Part shown: positions 35,952-46,175 of the stretch, piece by piece
Numbering within the stretch: position 1 is the first letter of the stretch
Layout: the number at the start of each line of letters is the position of its first letter
From: Spirometra erinaceieuropaei
Taxonomy: Eukaryota > Platyhelminthes > Cestoda > Diphyllobothriidea > Diphyllobothriidae
Reading direction: 5' to 3'
Assembly (NCBI GenBank): GCA_902702965.1
Contig: CACRXP010000981.1
Span: 11,128 to 75,127 of the forward strand
Length of the DNA stretch: 64,000 nt
The notes under the pieces: model-generated
The model's database searches: none
What the model saw: only the letters and a program-made list of their open reading frames with translations
What the model was told of the DNA's origin: nothing
Translations under genes and position numbers: made by a program

Positions 35952-36667
35952 CCAGGGCATCATTGTCACACGTTTTTGACTCTGCACTCTCTACAATACC
36001 TGATATATACGCCTATGGAGAACGGAATCTGTGAAAACAAAACAGATTTCAAGAAATAATTCTAAAAAATTTCTCGACTGCATCGCGATGATCTGATTTT
36101 CTGCTTTGTCTAATCTCATTAAATTCAAGAATTATCCATTTAAGTCTGTAATGAGGCCAAATCAACTCCTCAGAAGCCTAGCTAATTCGTGTGCAAATGT
36201 GTTTGGCCACAGGACGAAGGTTTCACTGGTAATGGGACAGGGGCTTCCTAAGAACTCAAGGTATTTGCTCTGATGTTTTTCGTCATTGGAATTCGATCTT
36301 TGCGAAATCGTTACGTTAAAAATGGTTGCGCGAAATCTTCAAGGACGTTTTCTACGACCAAATAAGCCACCGATGGGGCCGATGAGTTCGGAATGGCTCC
36401 TTTGGAGAGGGATTAGGACATTCTCAACCTGAAAGTTCTCACAGGCTCTGAAAATCTTAAGAATAAACTCTGCATAAGTCATCTCGAGTTGTGTTTCTTG
36501 GGGTTTATTCCATCATAAAGACCCTAACTCAGATTCAGGGGTACGTGAGTGTCCAGGTGGGACTTCAACCTGTTGGATTGGCAGTCGTTACGAGTGCCTA
36601 GACGCACTTGATTCCTGTTATGCATTTTCCTAATAGGAGCGAAAAGGTGAATTGTACGAAGTCGCGA

Positions 36668-36786
36668 AGTAGGAAGCACGATCGCTGGAACAAGAACTTT
36701 ATTAGTCTGGCGTTTCGGATTCTTACTCGAACCCACCCTCAGACGCCGAAGTATCTATAGGATGCAGTTGCTAGGGCGCCACATGC
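36668..36786 (-). mobile_element. PLE 3' tail, inverted member of a pair
   Basis: Reads on the minus strand as GCAACTGCATCCTATAGAT followed by the hammerhead region and GCGATCGTGCTTCC. The ribozyme core is CTGAGGG and the triplet is GCC instead of GTC, so it is inactive. It faces the plus-strand tail at 36815-36885 across ~30 bp. Confidence 0.8.
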
Positions 36787-36814
36787 TTATTATAGTTGGA
36801 CAATTCACTACCCT

Positions 36815-36885
36815 TATCCGACTTTGTCTCTATTGATGGAATTGAGTGAGAATCCGAAACGTCAGGTTAAAAAAGCGTTTTGTTC
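36815..36885 (+). mobile_element. PLE 3' tail ribozyme fragment, partner of the pair
   Basis: TCCGACTTTGTCTCTATTGA then AATCCGAAACGTCAGG. GAAAC and GTC are kept, but the CTGATGA core carries an insertion (CTATTGATGGA). The copy ends shortly after the stem I strand. Confidence 0.75.
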
Positions 36886-37536
36886 ATTAAATTGTGGCCC
36901 AGCCAGTGGTCACAGCTGAGTAATGGACTTGACTGGCGACTGGGCCAGATAAGAGTTGCTGACGTCTATTTTCAACTCTCGAGGCTGTGTTTGAAGCCTA
37001 ATTCAGTCGATAGTAGGGAATCAACCCTGATGTGACACGTGTAGGCTGGCGTTTTACGTCAGATCATCCGTTGCCTTTGGTCTCATATCCAGACGGCTTG
37101 ATTCAGCTTTTTCACTGGATAGGGGTGAAACCGAGAAGGGAGAATGAAGTCAGCACCGCGAAAGCCCCTTGCACTGGAATTACTGAGTAGGTCTTCTTCA
37201 CCACCTAGCCACCTCCCACACCAAACCACAACCCCATTAAATAAGCAGAACCCTGCGAGGGGGCAGTCTACGTTAATTAGGGCTGTTTTCTAACTAAACT
37301 AAAATTATGACCCGTAGTGGAAGTAGGTGACAGCCTTGGACAAATAATTGGCCATGTTCCACCCATCAAGGGGTAAATTGGTCATGAAGATTTCATTTTA
37401 AATACTGGTCGTCACCCCATCTGCAGACTAAAGATGACTTCCAAAATACTAACCTCGCCGTACAAGGCAAGGCTCGTTTAGCCGAAAAAGGAGAGGTGAG
37501 CGGGGTCGGCGACGAGTATGCTTTCCGAAAAGACCG
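36886..37536. other. No recognisable gene
   Basis: Nothing supported. A GTGGCCCAGCCAGTGG / GACTGGGCCAGAT pair near 36895-36950 is weakly inverted. Confidence 0.35.
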
Positions 37537-38039
37537 TCACAGGGAAGAGCACCGAGACGTTAGGATTGCCTTCGATGTCGGATGCGACTTTACAGAGTAG
37601 TTGTCTTCTTTCTCTCTCACGGACGCAAAGAACACCGCATTCCAATGAGGTCCCCACTCTGTCCCGAAAAATTCCTTTGTCCCTACGACGACAATTAACG
37701 ATGATACGCGGGAGAAATTTACCGGAATATACACGTTCTCCTCGAGTTTGCGACGAAAGCTCCCTGGACATGGTTGAAAGCAGGCAGGCTCTGTAGCAAG
37801 GTGTAAATCAAACTATGTTCTGGAGACTAAAGACATTGGACAAAACTGACAGAGATTTGGGAATGCCATCCACAACCCGGCTGCCGAAGCCATCTGACCT
37901 GTGCAAAGAAAACATCAGAATAGGTTCGATAACAACGGTGGCGAAATAAAGTGACCTGTACCAGAAAAACCAGCCCCAAAAGACAAACCAGAGTGATAGC
38001 ACAGCTTAGAACGAAGCCGCATACTTTTAGTGCTTTCAT
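37537..38039 (-). CDS. Candidate multi-exon gene with N-terminal membrane helix
   Basis: Not a recognised family. On the minus strand an ATG at 38039 starts MKALKVCGFVLSCAITLVCL then LGLVFLVQ, a typical signal-anchor or signal peptide, ending at a CAG/GTCACT donor. The next 57 nt (37955-37899) end in TTTTCTTTGCACAG, a good acceptor, and the frame stays open after it. A second acceptor-like TTTACACCTTGCTACAG (near 37779) precedes a long frame reading PACFQPCPGSFRRKLEENVY, then SSLIVVVGTKEFFGTEWGPH and WNAVFFASVREKEDNYS, with a possible donor GTAAAG. I could not join all pieces in one phase. A type II membrane or secreted protein is possible, and chance is not excluded. Confidence 0.25.
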
Positions 38040-38981
38040 CAGTTGCAACAAAGACAGAGGGCAATACAAAAACGAGTGATTAGCCACCAAATCAGACGAA
38101 ATCGAAGGGCACACAGATCTTAATGGAATGAAGAACTTCTTCGCGTATAACAAGACAGTCTACGGCCTCCAAACCGTCGGAGCTGCGCTGTTATGCAGTC
38201 AATGTTAAGCAACCACAGATGCCGGAGCGTTGGGACGAACATTTTAGGTGCATTCTCATTCACTAATTTACAGTCTGCAAGATTGCTACCAATAGACTTT
38301 CGCGAAAGGAGACCAATGCCGGCTTCGATTGACCGCCGTCCCTACAGCAAACAACTAGACCATTGTAACAGATTTCCAGTGGGAAATCTTAGGGCACCAA
38401 CTCAATTCCGGTTTAAGTATAAAACCCTATAACCCTCAGCTAATGGAAAAGCTTATTTCACCGTTGCGAGAGATGTGACAACAAGATCAAATCCTGCAAT
38501 ATTTCAAAAATGCCATCATTGTTCGCCTACAAAAAAGCATAAGAAACTGCAAATCGGCGACATTCATTGAGAATCTCTCTTCTCGGTATTGCTGAAAGAA
38601 TTTTCGTCTGGGCACCATTCACTTGGTAGAATCCAAATACCCAGTAAGAACTTCCTTCTGAGAGTCTGTTCGGATTCTGGAAAAGCTATGGATTTACGAG
38701 TACGAGCTTCGTGGCCCAGGAAAAGCGAGGAGCAGTCTCAATCCCACATTTATCCATCTCAATTGATTCTTCGATAGCGCAAACAGAGACGGTCTCTGAA
38801 AATTAATAAGAAAATTTAAATGTTTCGAACTGTTCACTACGACGAGTAGGCAGATTCATGATGAAATGCGGGACGCGTGATAGAAAACGTATCCCCATCA
38901 CAGGGTGCTTGCCCTAACCCTCTTCAGATTCATGATTTCCGGAATGGTGCTGAACGCCTATTGGGAGGATTGACCTGAAAT
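38040..38981. other. No recognisable gene
   Basis: Only short frames and no recurring repeat. Confidence 0.35.
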
Positions 38982-39660
38982 CCATAGGTATTTTGGCAGA
39001 TTTTGAATAATCCATATTGACCCAACTGTGAAAAACTCGGCGCCTCGGTAGGATTCGAACCCACACAGTAAGGGAAGGCTTTAGTACAGCCAACGCTCTA
39101 ACCACTTGAGCTACGAGGCCCCGCCGGACGACTCGAGTTTAATCAAAGTTGGGTCAAGTTTACCCGCCCAACCTACTGCAACGTCTGGAATCCACCATAT
39201 CGGATACAGTAAGTTGACTGTCCAAGCAGGATTTCCTAAGTAATTCACCTAGAATCCACCAGATGACTACCAGGTTCACGTAATTCATAGGTATTTTGGC
39301 AGATTTTGAATAATTCATATTGACCCAACTGTATGCGATTTTATGCTACCAGACGTTGGGGTGAGTTGGGCTTATAAACTTGACCCACTGAAGCACGAGA
39401 TTTTCACAGTTAAGTCAATATGAATTATTCAAAATCTGTCAAAATACCTATGAATTACGTAAGCCTGGCAGTCATCTGGTGGATTCTAGGTGAATTACTT
39501 AGGAAATCCTGCTTGGACAGTCAACTTACTGTATCCGATATGGTGGATTCCAGACGTTGCAGTAGGTTGGGCGGGTAAACTTGACCCAACTTTGATTAAA
39601 CTCGAGTCGTCCGGCGGGGCCTCGTAGCTCAAGTGGTTAGAGCGTTGACTGTACTAAAGA
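38982..39660. mobile_element. Palindromic tRNA-SINE locus 1
   Basis: Two inverted copies of a tRNA-headed unit. The left (minus) unit covers 38982-39334 and includes two direct copies of a ~50-bp tail (ATTTTGGCAGATTTTGAATA...), about 303 bp apart. The right (plus) unit covers about 39413-39660. The arms 39079-39333 and 39413-39660 are near-perfect inverted repeats of ~250 bp around an ~80-bp spacer, itself a decayed internal-deletion version of the unit. The right copy breaks off inside the tRNA-like head at 39660, where a LINE fragment begins. No protein is encoded. Confidence 0.85.
39041..39120 (-). repeat. tRNA-like SINE head (locus 1, left)
   Basis: On the minus strand: GCCTCG/CGAGGC acceptor-like stem, A-box TAGCTCAAGTGGTTAGAGCG, B-box GGGTTCGAATCC, and an anticodon-arm-like GGCT-GTACTAA-AGCC, which would place ACT at the anticodon. 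The SINE context (GCCGAGTTTTTCACAG tail, dispersed copies at 43927-44007, 44218-44299 and 46470-46552) argues against a working tRNA gene. Confidence 0.8.
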
Positions 39661-40580
39661 CCTGACATCGGCAAAAACTTTCCAACTGACAGAAACATAC
39701 TCAAAATCCGCGTATATGGGCCATCACAAAAACCATAGAGGCCAGCACCCATAGTGCCCATTTTGCCAATGACTGTGAACTGGACACCACAGTTGGAGAA
39801 GACATTCGATGAAGTTTGAACCCTTTTTCTTCCGGAATAATCCAGCTTCGGATTAACCATTAATATGCCGGAAACGTTTATCATGCACCAGCCGCCGCCA
39901 CCCGTCAGATACATCGAACTCACGGCAGCTGTCTATGCAACTTTTCGCAAAGCGGTAATCGAATTCACTTACCTGCGTGCTACCATCTCTCCGACCAACA
40001 GAATGAATGATGAGGCTGTAGTCCAGATCTTTAAAACTAGACAGGTAATTTTTATGCACGCTCTGGGATCGCCATGGCGTCCTTAACGTTGCCACACTGA
40101 CAATACTAGAGTTCGGCACGGACATTTGGACAACCTTCTAAAGTCAAGCAAGAAGTCTCGACCTTTGTGCGGTAGGATGCCTTGTAAAAACATTACATAT
40201 GAAGTGACGGGAACAGCTCCCGGACACTCCGGTGCTGGGGTAGACTGGCATGCTGAGCATCTGTGTCATTCTGGGGCGGATTCAATTACAACCCAGTGTT
40301 CATGTAGTGGTGATAAATAATAAGTGCCTTCCACGACGACTCTTCCGTAGTATGCCTGACAATTCGACCGTCGCGTCCGGCGATGTCCACTGTGTGCTCC
40401 ACAGCAAGGCAAGAGCATGGACGGTATGCCTATGTAGGCGCTCACATCCAATGTGTACAAAATGGCGCTATAAAGTCACACTGAAAACCCCTTTCAGATG
40501 CCATCCAACTAATCAACAGATCTGAAAACGCCAGCACTTAACAGGCGGACACAGTGGACGGTCATCAAATATGAGGCAAG
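39661..40580 (+). mobile_element. RTE-type LINE reverse transcriptase C-terminal fragment
   Basis: A decayed RT palm-to-C-terminus fragment. Readable blocks are MPETFIMHQPPPPVRYIELT (39865 on, the KTVVMHQPPP block after the catalytic loop), TYLRATISPTNRMNDEAVVQ (the YLGS.LS...IDDEV block), then in other frames QLPDTPVLG, GMLSICVILGRIQLQPS, NNKCLPRRLF and CHPTNQQI. This order matches the end of RTE-type polymerases, and the family is the same broad type as the endonuclease fragment at 5157-6225. Multiple frameshifts and stops; the catalytic YADD region is not preserved. Confidence 0.7.
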
Positions 40581-40787
40581 AGCGTGAGAAACGATAGCCT
40601 GAAAGACTGAAATGCCGTAGAACAACGACAGAACTCCACCGGTATGCCTTGGATTTCACCAAATCCCGGATTAGTCTTATTTAACGCCCTCGAATCTACA
40701 AAAGCATCAGCATAACCAGTCCACCCCCTAGACAATAAGACAATACCAGCGGGAGTAGAAGCGCAGAGACAAGTCCCAGGAAGCAAT

Positions 40788-41068
40788 CTTGAAGGAGACA
40801 CGATCGCTGGGGCAAGGGCTTTATTAGCCTGACGCTTCGGATTCCTGCTCGAATCCATCGTCAGAGACAAGCAGATACGGGTGCTTCAAGCACAAGGAGC
40901 TGCAGTATTTATAGGATGTAGTCGCCATGCTACCACATGCCTATGAATATTCACGTCTTCCCCCTTCGTCAGGGATCGTTGCACTTGGTGTGCTGACTGT
41001 CTGATGGCCGACATTCGCGTCGTTAATTGCTACAATTTTATCCCGTGCGTTGGATGTTAGTGTGATGA
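40788..41068 (-). mobile_element. PLE 3' tail inverted upstream of PLE copy 2
   Basis: The last ~280 nt of the PLE on the minus strand, from TCATCACACTAACATCC through GCAATTAACGACGCGAATG, TGCATCCTATAAATACTG (with small changes) and the ribozyme region (40830-40871, core CTGACGA, GAAGC, GTC) to GCGATCGTGTCTCCTTC. It abuts the plus-strand PLE at 41069 with no spacer, giving the inverted terminal-repeat arrangement typical of Penelope elements. Confidence 0.88.
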
Positions 41069-41075
41069 AACCGAG

Positions 41076-41951
41076 AATCGTCTTGCACACGCCCAAGTTT
41101 TTTAGATCCTGAAGTTCTGTCTCAGGACGTACTTCACGTTCGACGGGATAATCTGCGAACAAGTGAAGGGCACACCAATGGGTTCGCCGATTTCGGGATT
41201 CATCGCCAAGGCGGTGCTGCGACGTTTAGAGTCGCTGGTCTTCCAAAACCACAGACCGAAATTCTGGTTCCGGTATGTGCATGATACCTTCGTCGTCATC
41301 GACCGGGATCAGCTTCTGAAATTCAAAGAACATCACAATGCGGTTTTCCCGGACATATAATTTACGATGGAGGAAGAAGAGAACAACCAGCTGGCCTCTC
41401 TGGATGTCCTAGTACGCCGCCAAGATTGTGTTGTCTTAAAGACCAAAGTGTTCGTGAAGGCGACAAATACGCTGCAAGTACTGAACTTCAACAGCAACCA
41501 CCCAATCAGCCACAAACGCAGCTGTGTAAGGACGCTCTATCGGCGTGTCGAAACGCACTGCAGTGAGCCGGAAGACAAGATTGTTGAACTACAATACCTC
41601 CGACGGGTCTTCAAAGCCAATGGTTACCCACGCAGCTTCGTCGACCGGTGCATACTCAAAATGGACGAAAGGCCTGACCGCACGGATACCAAAGTTTGGC
41701 GAGCGCTTCCATATGTCAAGAACGTTTCGGAAGCGTTCGGCCGCCTTTTCGCACCACTTGGGGTTAGAGTTCCCCACAGACCGGAGGCAACCATGAGGTG
41801 TTTGGTAATGAAACCGAATGACCTGCTGCCATGGCAAGAAACGTCGGGAGCCGTTTATCGGATCTGGTGCAGTTGCAGACTACGTCGGAGAAACGGGAAG
41901 ACAGCTCCGAACGCGAATGGCCGAAAACGCTGCGGCGATGCGGAGAAATGA
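41076..41951 (+). pseudogene. PLE reverse transcriptase C-terminal half (broken)
   Basis: One frame reads NRLAHAQVF, a TAG, then ILKFCLRTYFTFDGIICEQV, motif B KGTPMGSPISGF, AVLRRLESLVFQNHRPKFWF, motif C as RYVHDTFVVI, LKFKEHHNAVFPDI, a second nonsense codon (TAA at 41358-41360, CAA in copy 1), then MEEEENNQLASLDVLV and on through HKRSCVRTLYRRVETH and NGYPRSFVDRCI. The first aspartate of the catalytic YVDD is His here, so the polymerase would be dead even without the stops. An 8-nt deletion near 41876 shifts the frame inside the GIY-YIG start (CSC). Confidence 0.9.
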
Positions 41952-42063
41952 CGCTAGCTGTCAAGTTGCGGCTCATTCGACGGGATCCGGCCACACATTC
42001 AAATTTGACGAGGCCGAAATTCTCGCAAGAGGTGAAAACTGCGTGAGCTCGGAAGCTGCTTGA
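41818..42063 (+). pseudogene. PLE GIY-YIG endonuclease (broken)
   Basis: In the frame following the 8-nt deletion: VADYVGETGRQLRTRMAENA, then CQVAAHSTGSGHTFKFDEAE and a stop at 42061-42063. The first Tyr strand (VYRIWCSC) lies in the previous frame. The catalytic Arg region and the HSTGSGH block are kept. Confidence 0.85.
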
Positions 42064-42426
42064 GTCATGGTTTACTGGCCCCCGGTGCATTACCAAGTGC
42101 AATGATCCTCCCATTCCATACTCGGTGTTGAGACTTCGCCTAGGCTGAGTAAGTGGCCACGCGGGGGGCGCACAGGTGAACACTTTTCCCAACACCAGGG
42201 ACAGCTTGTCAGATAGTCGAGTAATCATCACACCAACATCCAACACACGTGATGAAATTGTAGCAATTAACGACGCGAATGTCGGCCATCAGACTGTCAG
42301 CACACCAAGTGCGACGATCACCGATGGAGGCGGGAGCCGTGAATCTTCAAAGGTATGCGGTAGCATGACTACTGCATCCTATAAATACTGCAGCCCCTTG
42401 TGCATGAACCGCCCGTATCTGCTTTT

Positions 42427-42473
42427 TTGTCTCTGACTATGGGTTCGAGCAGGAATCCGATGCGTCAGGCTAA
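42427..42473 (+). ncRNA. Hammerhead-type motif, mutated
   Basis: Core CTGACTA instead of CTGATGA and GATGC instead of GAAAC, with stem II GGTTC/GAATCC and the GTC site retained. Predicted inactive. Confidence 0.5.
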
Positions 42474-42512
42474 TAGAGCTCTTATCCCAGCGATCGTGCC
42501 TCCTTCTTCCAC

Positions 42513-43337
42513 CAGCGGGATTATCACTAGGAAGGTGTTCCTTTCGTTTGTACTTACCATGACATGTCTTCTCCGACCCGACTCGTCACGAACACCCTTG
42601 AAGACACCGTAACGAAAATACCGCCATGGCAAAAGTGGAACCTAGTACCACCAGAAAAGTGAACACAATATCGTTTTGTCCACATCCAGAACGCGCGTTC
42701 GGACCACGCACCAGCCTGTTTGGTCACCTACGAATTCATCGCAGGACGACTGCAAAACCATAATGTCAGTCAAATAATGTTACGCACAATGTCACGATGT
42801 CTCAGGGCATGCAATCATAATATGGGACTACTCCGTCAAATACGCATACACTGAAACTTCTAGGGCAGTATCACAGTTACCGTTGGTAAGGAAAGGCTGT
42901 GTGATCCCACTAGGTTTAATATGTATGACTAACTACTACATTTTTTCAGAAAGCCTTATTTAGTTTACCGATTCATGGCTACAGGAAGCCGTCTTTTGAG
43001 TTTTGTCTAACACACTAATATAACCAGGTGATCCGAGTCCTCCCACTATGATCTTCTTAAGGATACATTATCTGGCATGAGGCGGCCTTCGGCTTTCGCT
43101 CTCCTCTCTCCGTAATCCGTTTCTTTCCAAACGGTGGCTGTACATTCTTGTGTCATGTTGGCACTCACCACACAACGCGTGCTGTAAGGGTCGCTGACTG
43201 CGTTTCGGTTTACTTTGGCTAGACTAGGGCACAAACCCTCAACTTCCACCATATCCCCAAACGGTTTCTGTTGTCAAATGAGTATACCATGGCTTACTTA
43301 CCTCTTCAAGTATACTTGAAGAATAGGAAGATTGTTA
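42513..43337. other. No recognisable gene
   Basis: Short frames only. The closing 70 bp contain a CTTCAAGTATACTTGAAG palindrome near 43305. Confidence 0.35.
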
Positions 43338-43520
43338 GGACGCGGAAATCAGTACTCCCCATATTGCAGGTGGCCTTGTGCTAAATTCCAGAGGGCTATC
43401 TATTCCTGTGACCCAATTTTAAACTTAACCCTAGCACTTACCTTCCCACCCCAAATTATGACTCCTCTGGAAGTCAGCGCAAGGCTAACTGTTATACGGG
43501 GAGCACTTATTTCCGCGTCC
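43338..43520. mobile_element. Small MITE, 183 bp
   Basis: Terminal inverted repeats of about 27 bp: the left end is GGACGCGGAAATCAGTACTC, and the right end reads GGACGCGGAAATAAGTGCTC on the minus strand. The interior includes TTGTGCTAAATTCCAGAGGG, which is shared inverted with 32282-32303. No clear target duplication. Confidence 0.7.
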
Positions 43521-43894
43521 CACCAGTGGGCCAACTACCAGTAGTTCAGAGAGGCGAATCGGAAAAAGTGCTGAGCGTAAACCATTAAGTGGTACGACGC
43601 GGCCAACCGCAGACTTGATTAAAGAGCACTTAAAACGGATATTCATGAAATAAGAATTATTTGTTGCGCAAAGATGATTCCAGACAACATCGAGACATAC
43701 CACTTTGCGTAATGTAGTCACACAGTCTCCATTTCTACCTCATGTGCGGGAAGGATTTTTCAGTAGCCAAAACGATCGACTGGATTAAAAGGAACAATGA
43801 AACAGAACGTTTCCTGAGAACATTTTTGTAAAATATTTGATCGGCAAGTTGGAATTGCAACAAGATTTTTTAAAAAATGATGAATACTTGGAAT
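43521..43894. other. No recognisable gene
   Basis: Nothing supported. Confidence 0.35.
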
Positions 43895-44366
43895 ATTTCA
43901 TATTGACCCAACTGTGAAAAACTCGGCGCCTCGGTAGGATTCGAACCCACACAGTAAGGGGAAGGCTTTAGTACAGCCAACGCTCTAACCACTTGAGCTA
44001 CGAGGCCCCGCCGGACGACACGAGTTTAATCACATTTGGGTCAAGTTTACCCGCCCAACCAGCTGCAACGTCTGGAATCCACCAAATCGGCTACAGTAAG
44101 TTGACTGCCCAAGCAGGATTTCCTAAGTAATTCACCTAGAATTCACCAGATGACTACCAGGTTCACGTATTTCATAGATGTTTTGGCATATTTTGATAAA
44201 ACCCGCGTCGTCCGGCGGGCCGTCGTAGCTCAAGTGGTTAGAGCGTTGTCTGTACTTAAGCCTTCCCCTTACTGCGTGGGTTCGAATCCCACCGAGACGC
44301 CGAGTTTTTCACAGTTAGGTCAGTATGAATTATTCAAAATCTGCCAAAACATCTATAAATTATGTG
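43895..44366. mobile_element. Palindromic tRNA-SINE locus 2
   Basis: A minus-strand unit (43895-44186: tail, tRNA-like head at 43927-44007, middle) is followed directly by a plus-strand unit (44190-44366: CGTCGTCCGGCGGG leader, tRNA-like head at 44218-44299 with A-box TAGCTCAAGTGGTTAGAGCG and B-box GGGTTCGAATCCC, tail). Ends of the locus are inverted copies of TGACC(C/T)AACTGTGAAAAACTCGG. The right unit lacks most of the middle region. Confidence 0.85.
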
Positions 44367-44372
44367 ACTTTC

Positions 44373-44800
44373 TCAAGCGGTGAAACCCCTATTCAAAAGG
44401 CCGTGTATTTGGCGGTCAGTTAATCCGTCTTCTGAAGTAGACAACATACTGCCCATCCATTTCAAAGTCCTATGAACCCTGTATGGTATCCTCTTAACGG
44501 CATAAAAGGCTGTATGATTTGGCTTACATGGAAAGTGCACAGCGTAAGTGCAACGGCAAATAAAATTCAAAATTATTTGATAATAAAAACTTCTAAAATT
44601 TCTATGTGCTTTTTTTCAAAGATAAATTTGAAGAAATAATTTGCTACTACGTGAGTACAAGAAAGGATATTTTCCAGTATGCTTACCGTAAAATATCTGA
44701 AGGTACTAATGTTCCGCAAGTAGACACATTCCACCGAGTGCGGTGTTTCCATACTGCTGAAAAATGAGTTTTATTCACAAGCGGGCATCCTGCCGGGCAG
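44373..44800. mobile_element. Foldback element, partial copy F
   Basis: Matches the centre and right arm of the foldback family: TTGGCTTACATGGAAAGTGC, CTATGTGCTTTTTTTCAAAG, GAGTACAAGAAAGGATATTT, AAGTAGACACATTCCACCG and GGGCATCCTG. The left arm is missing; the tRNA-SINE locus 2 lies where it should be. Confidence 0.5.
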
Positions 44801-46175
44801 GCCCCGCCGGACTTGGAATATTGTCAAAGACGGCCAAAACACGGAGGAATGCGTCATTATAAGTCCGAAACCTTACACCGATTAGTTTGGGAAGGGGAAT
44901 GAACGTGAAGGCCGGTGACACTTGAAGAAAATTCTGTGGGTACTGTGAAAGTGAAGATAGTTCAGAGTCAGTGAGATAACGGTAATGCCATCGTCAATTA
45001 AGGCCTTTTGCATTGCCGTCAGACTCTATGGCGGTCAAGCAAAAGCCTCAACCGCCGTCATATCCGAGGTCTGTGATCTCTTTGTACTACACTCGGACCG
45101 GGTCCTCCGCCAGGTATGAGACAGATCGATTCCCGTCCCGCAAATACAGCAGATCGCGAGTACTAGTCCCAAATGAGTTTGCTTATTTCTATGGGCGGCC
45201 GACGGAGAGCGGGCTAGCCAAACAACTGATAAATCGTTTAACTAAATGGCAAACTTAGCCCGCATTCGAACTTCGAGTTTTTTTACCGGGTGAGCGAATT
45301 GTAGAGGGACGATAGCAAATAAGTCAAAGTAGGTCGTTTAAGTTTCCCTCGTCTTTTTTACTGGTATCTCTCGGCCTCGGACAACCTACCAAGATAGATT
45401 TATTGAGAACCTTCCTGATTCACGTGAAGTCAAACAATCGGGAAAATGTGAATCTAGGCATCTGCGGTAATCCTACTTCGACCACAAGAACTGCTAACAG
45501 TCGTTTATCACCAAAACGTCCGCAGAATTACACATCTACTGACATAGAACTACATGGGAATAATGGGCTGAGGAAAACTAACTAAACGAATGACTAAATA
45601 TAGAATATGGAAATATATAAAAGTTCCTGATTCGAAATGTGGCATGATAGCTGATATCTGGAAATCATTGCTCGTCCGTCTGAAGAGAAGACTGCTTTAG
45701 GTGAGCGTTCAGTAACATTCCCTCCAAGCTGTCAAGAAAATACTTTACACAGGCTGCTGCCACAAACTTCAAAATTACGGATAATTTACTCGTGCGGTTG
45801 TTCGTAACTAATTCGAGCGTTCTACGAACAGTACGTTTGACTGAACGCATGGTGTGATGTTCTGGATATTTCCTCATAAAGGCATGTTAATTGCTCCGCC
45901 GCAATGAGAAGCTTCGCTTACCGAATTAAATGTTCACGATAACTGATGGCGTTTTGGGCAGAGGAACTGGAAGGCATCTGTCGTTTTCTTAGTTGTCGTT
46001 ACCTTATAATTCCAGTAGTCCGATCAGTCCGTTGGAACGCAGGATTGCTACAAGTGAAGATTTACGTCTAATTTTTACATCTTACTTATTTGCGGGCCCC
46101 CTGCGAAATTTCCTTTTGACGGTCTTATAAGAGACACTATGAACATACTGATGGTACGCTGACACATAAACTGAC
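44801..46175. other. No recognisable gene
   Basis: Frames at 45013-45258 and 45403-45585 have no motif I recognise. No repeats seen. Confidence 0.35.

Larger units (their letters stand above)
41069..42512 (+). mobile_element. Penelope-like element copy 2, 5'-truncated
   Basis: Begins inside the RT just before motif B (AATCGTCTTGCACACGCCC) and runs through GIY-YIG and a full 3' tail ending TCGTGCCTCCTTCTTCC. With the inverted tail at 40788 it forms one insertion with tail sequence at both ends. It is non-autonomous because the RT N-terminus is missing and frames are broken. Confidence 0.9.
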
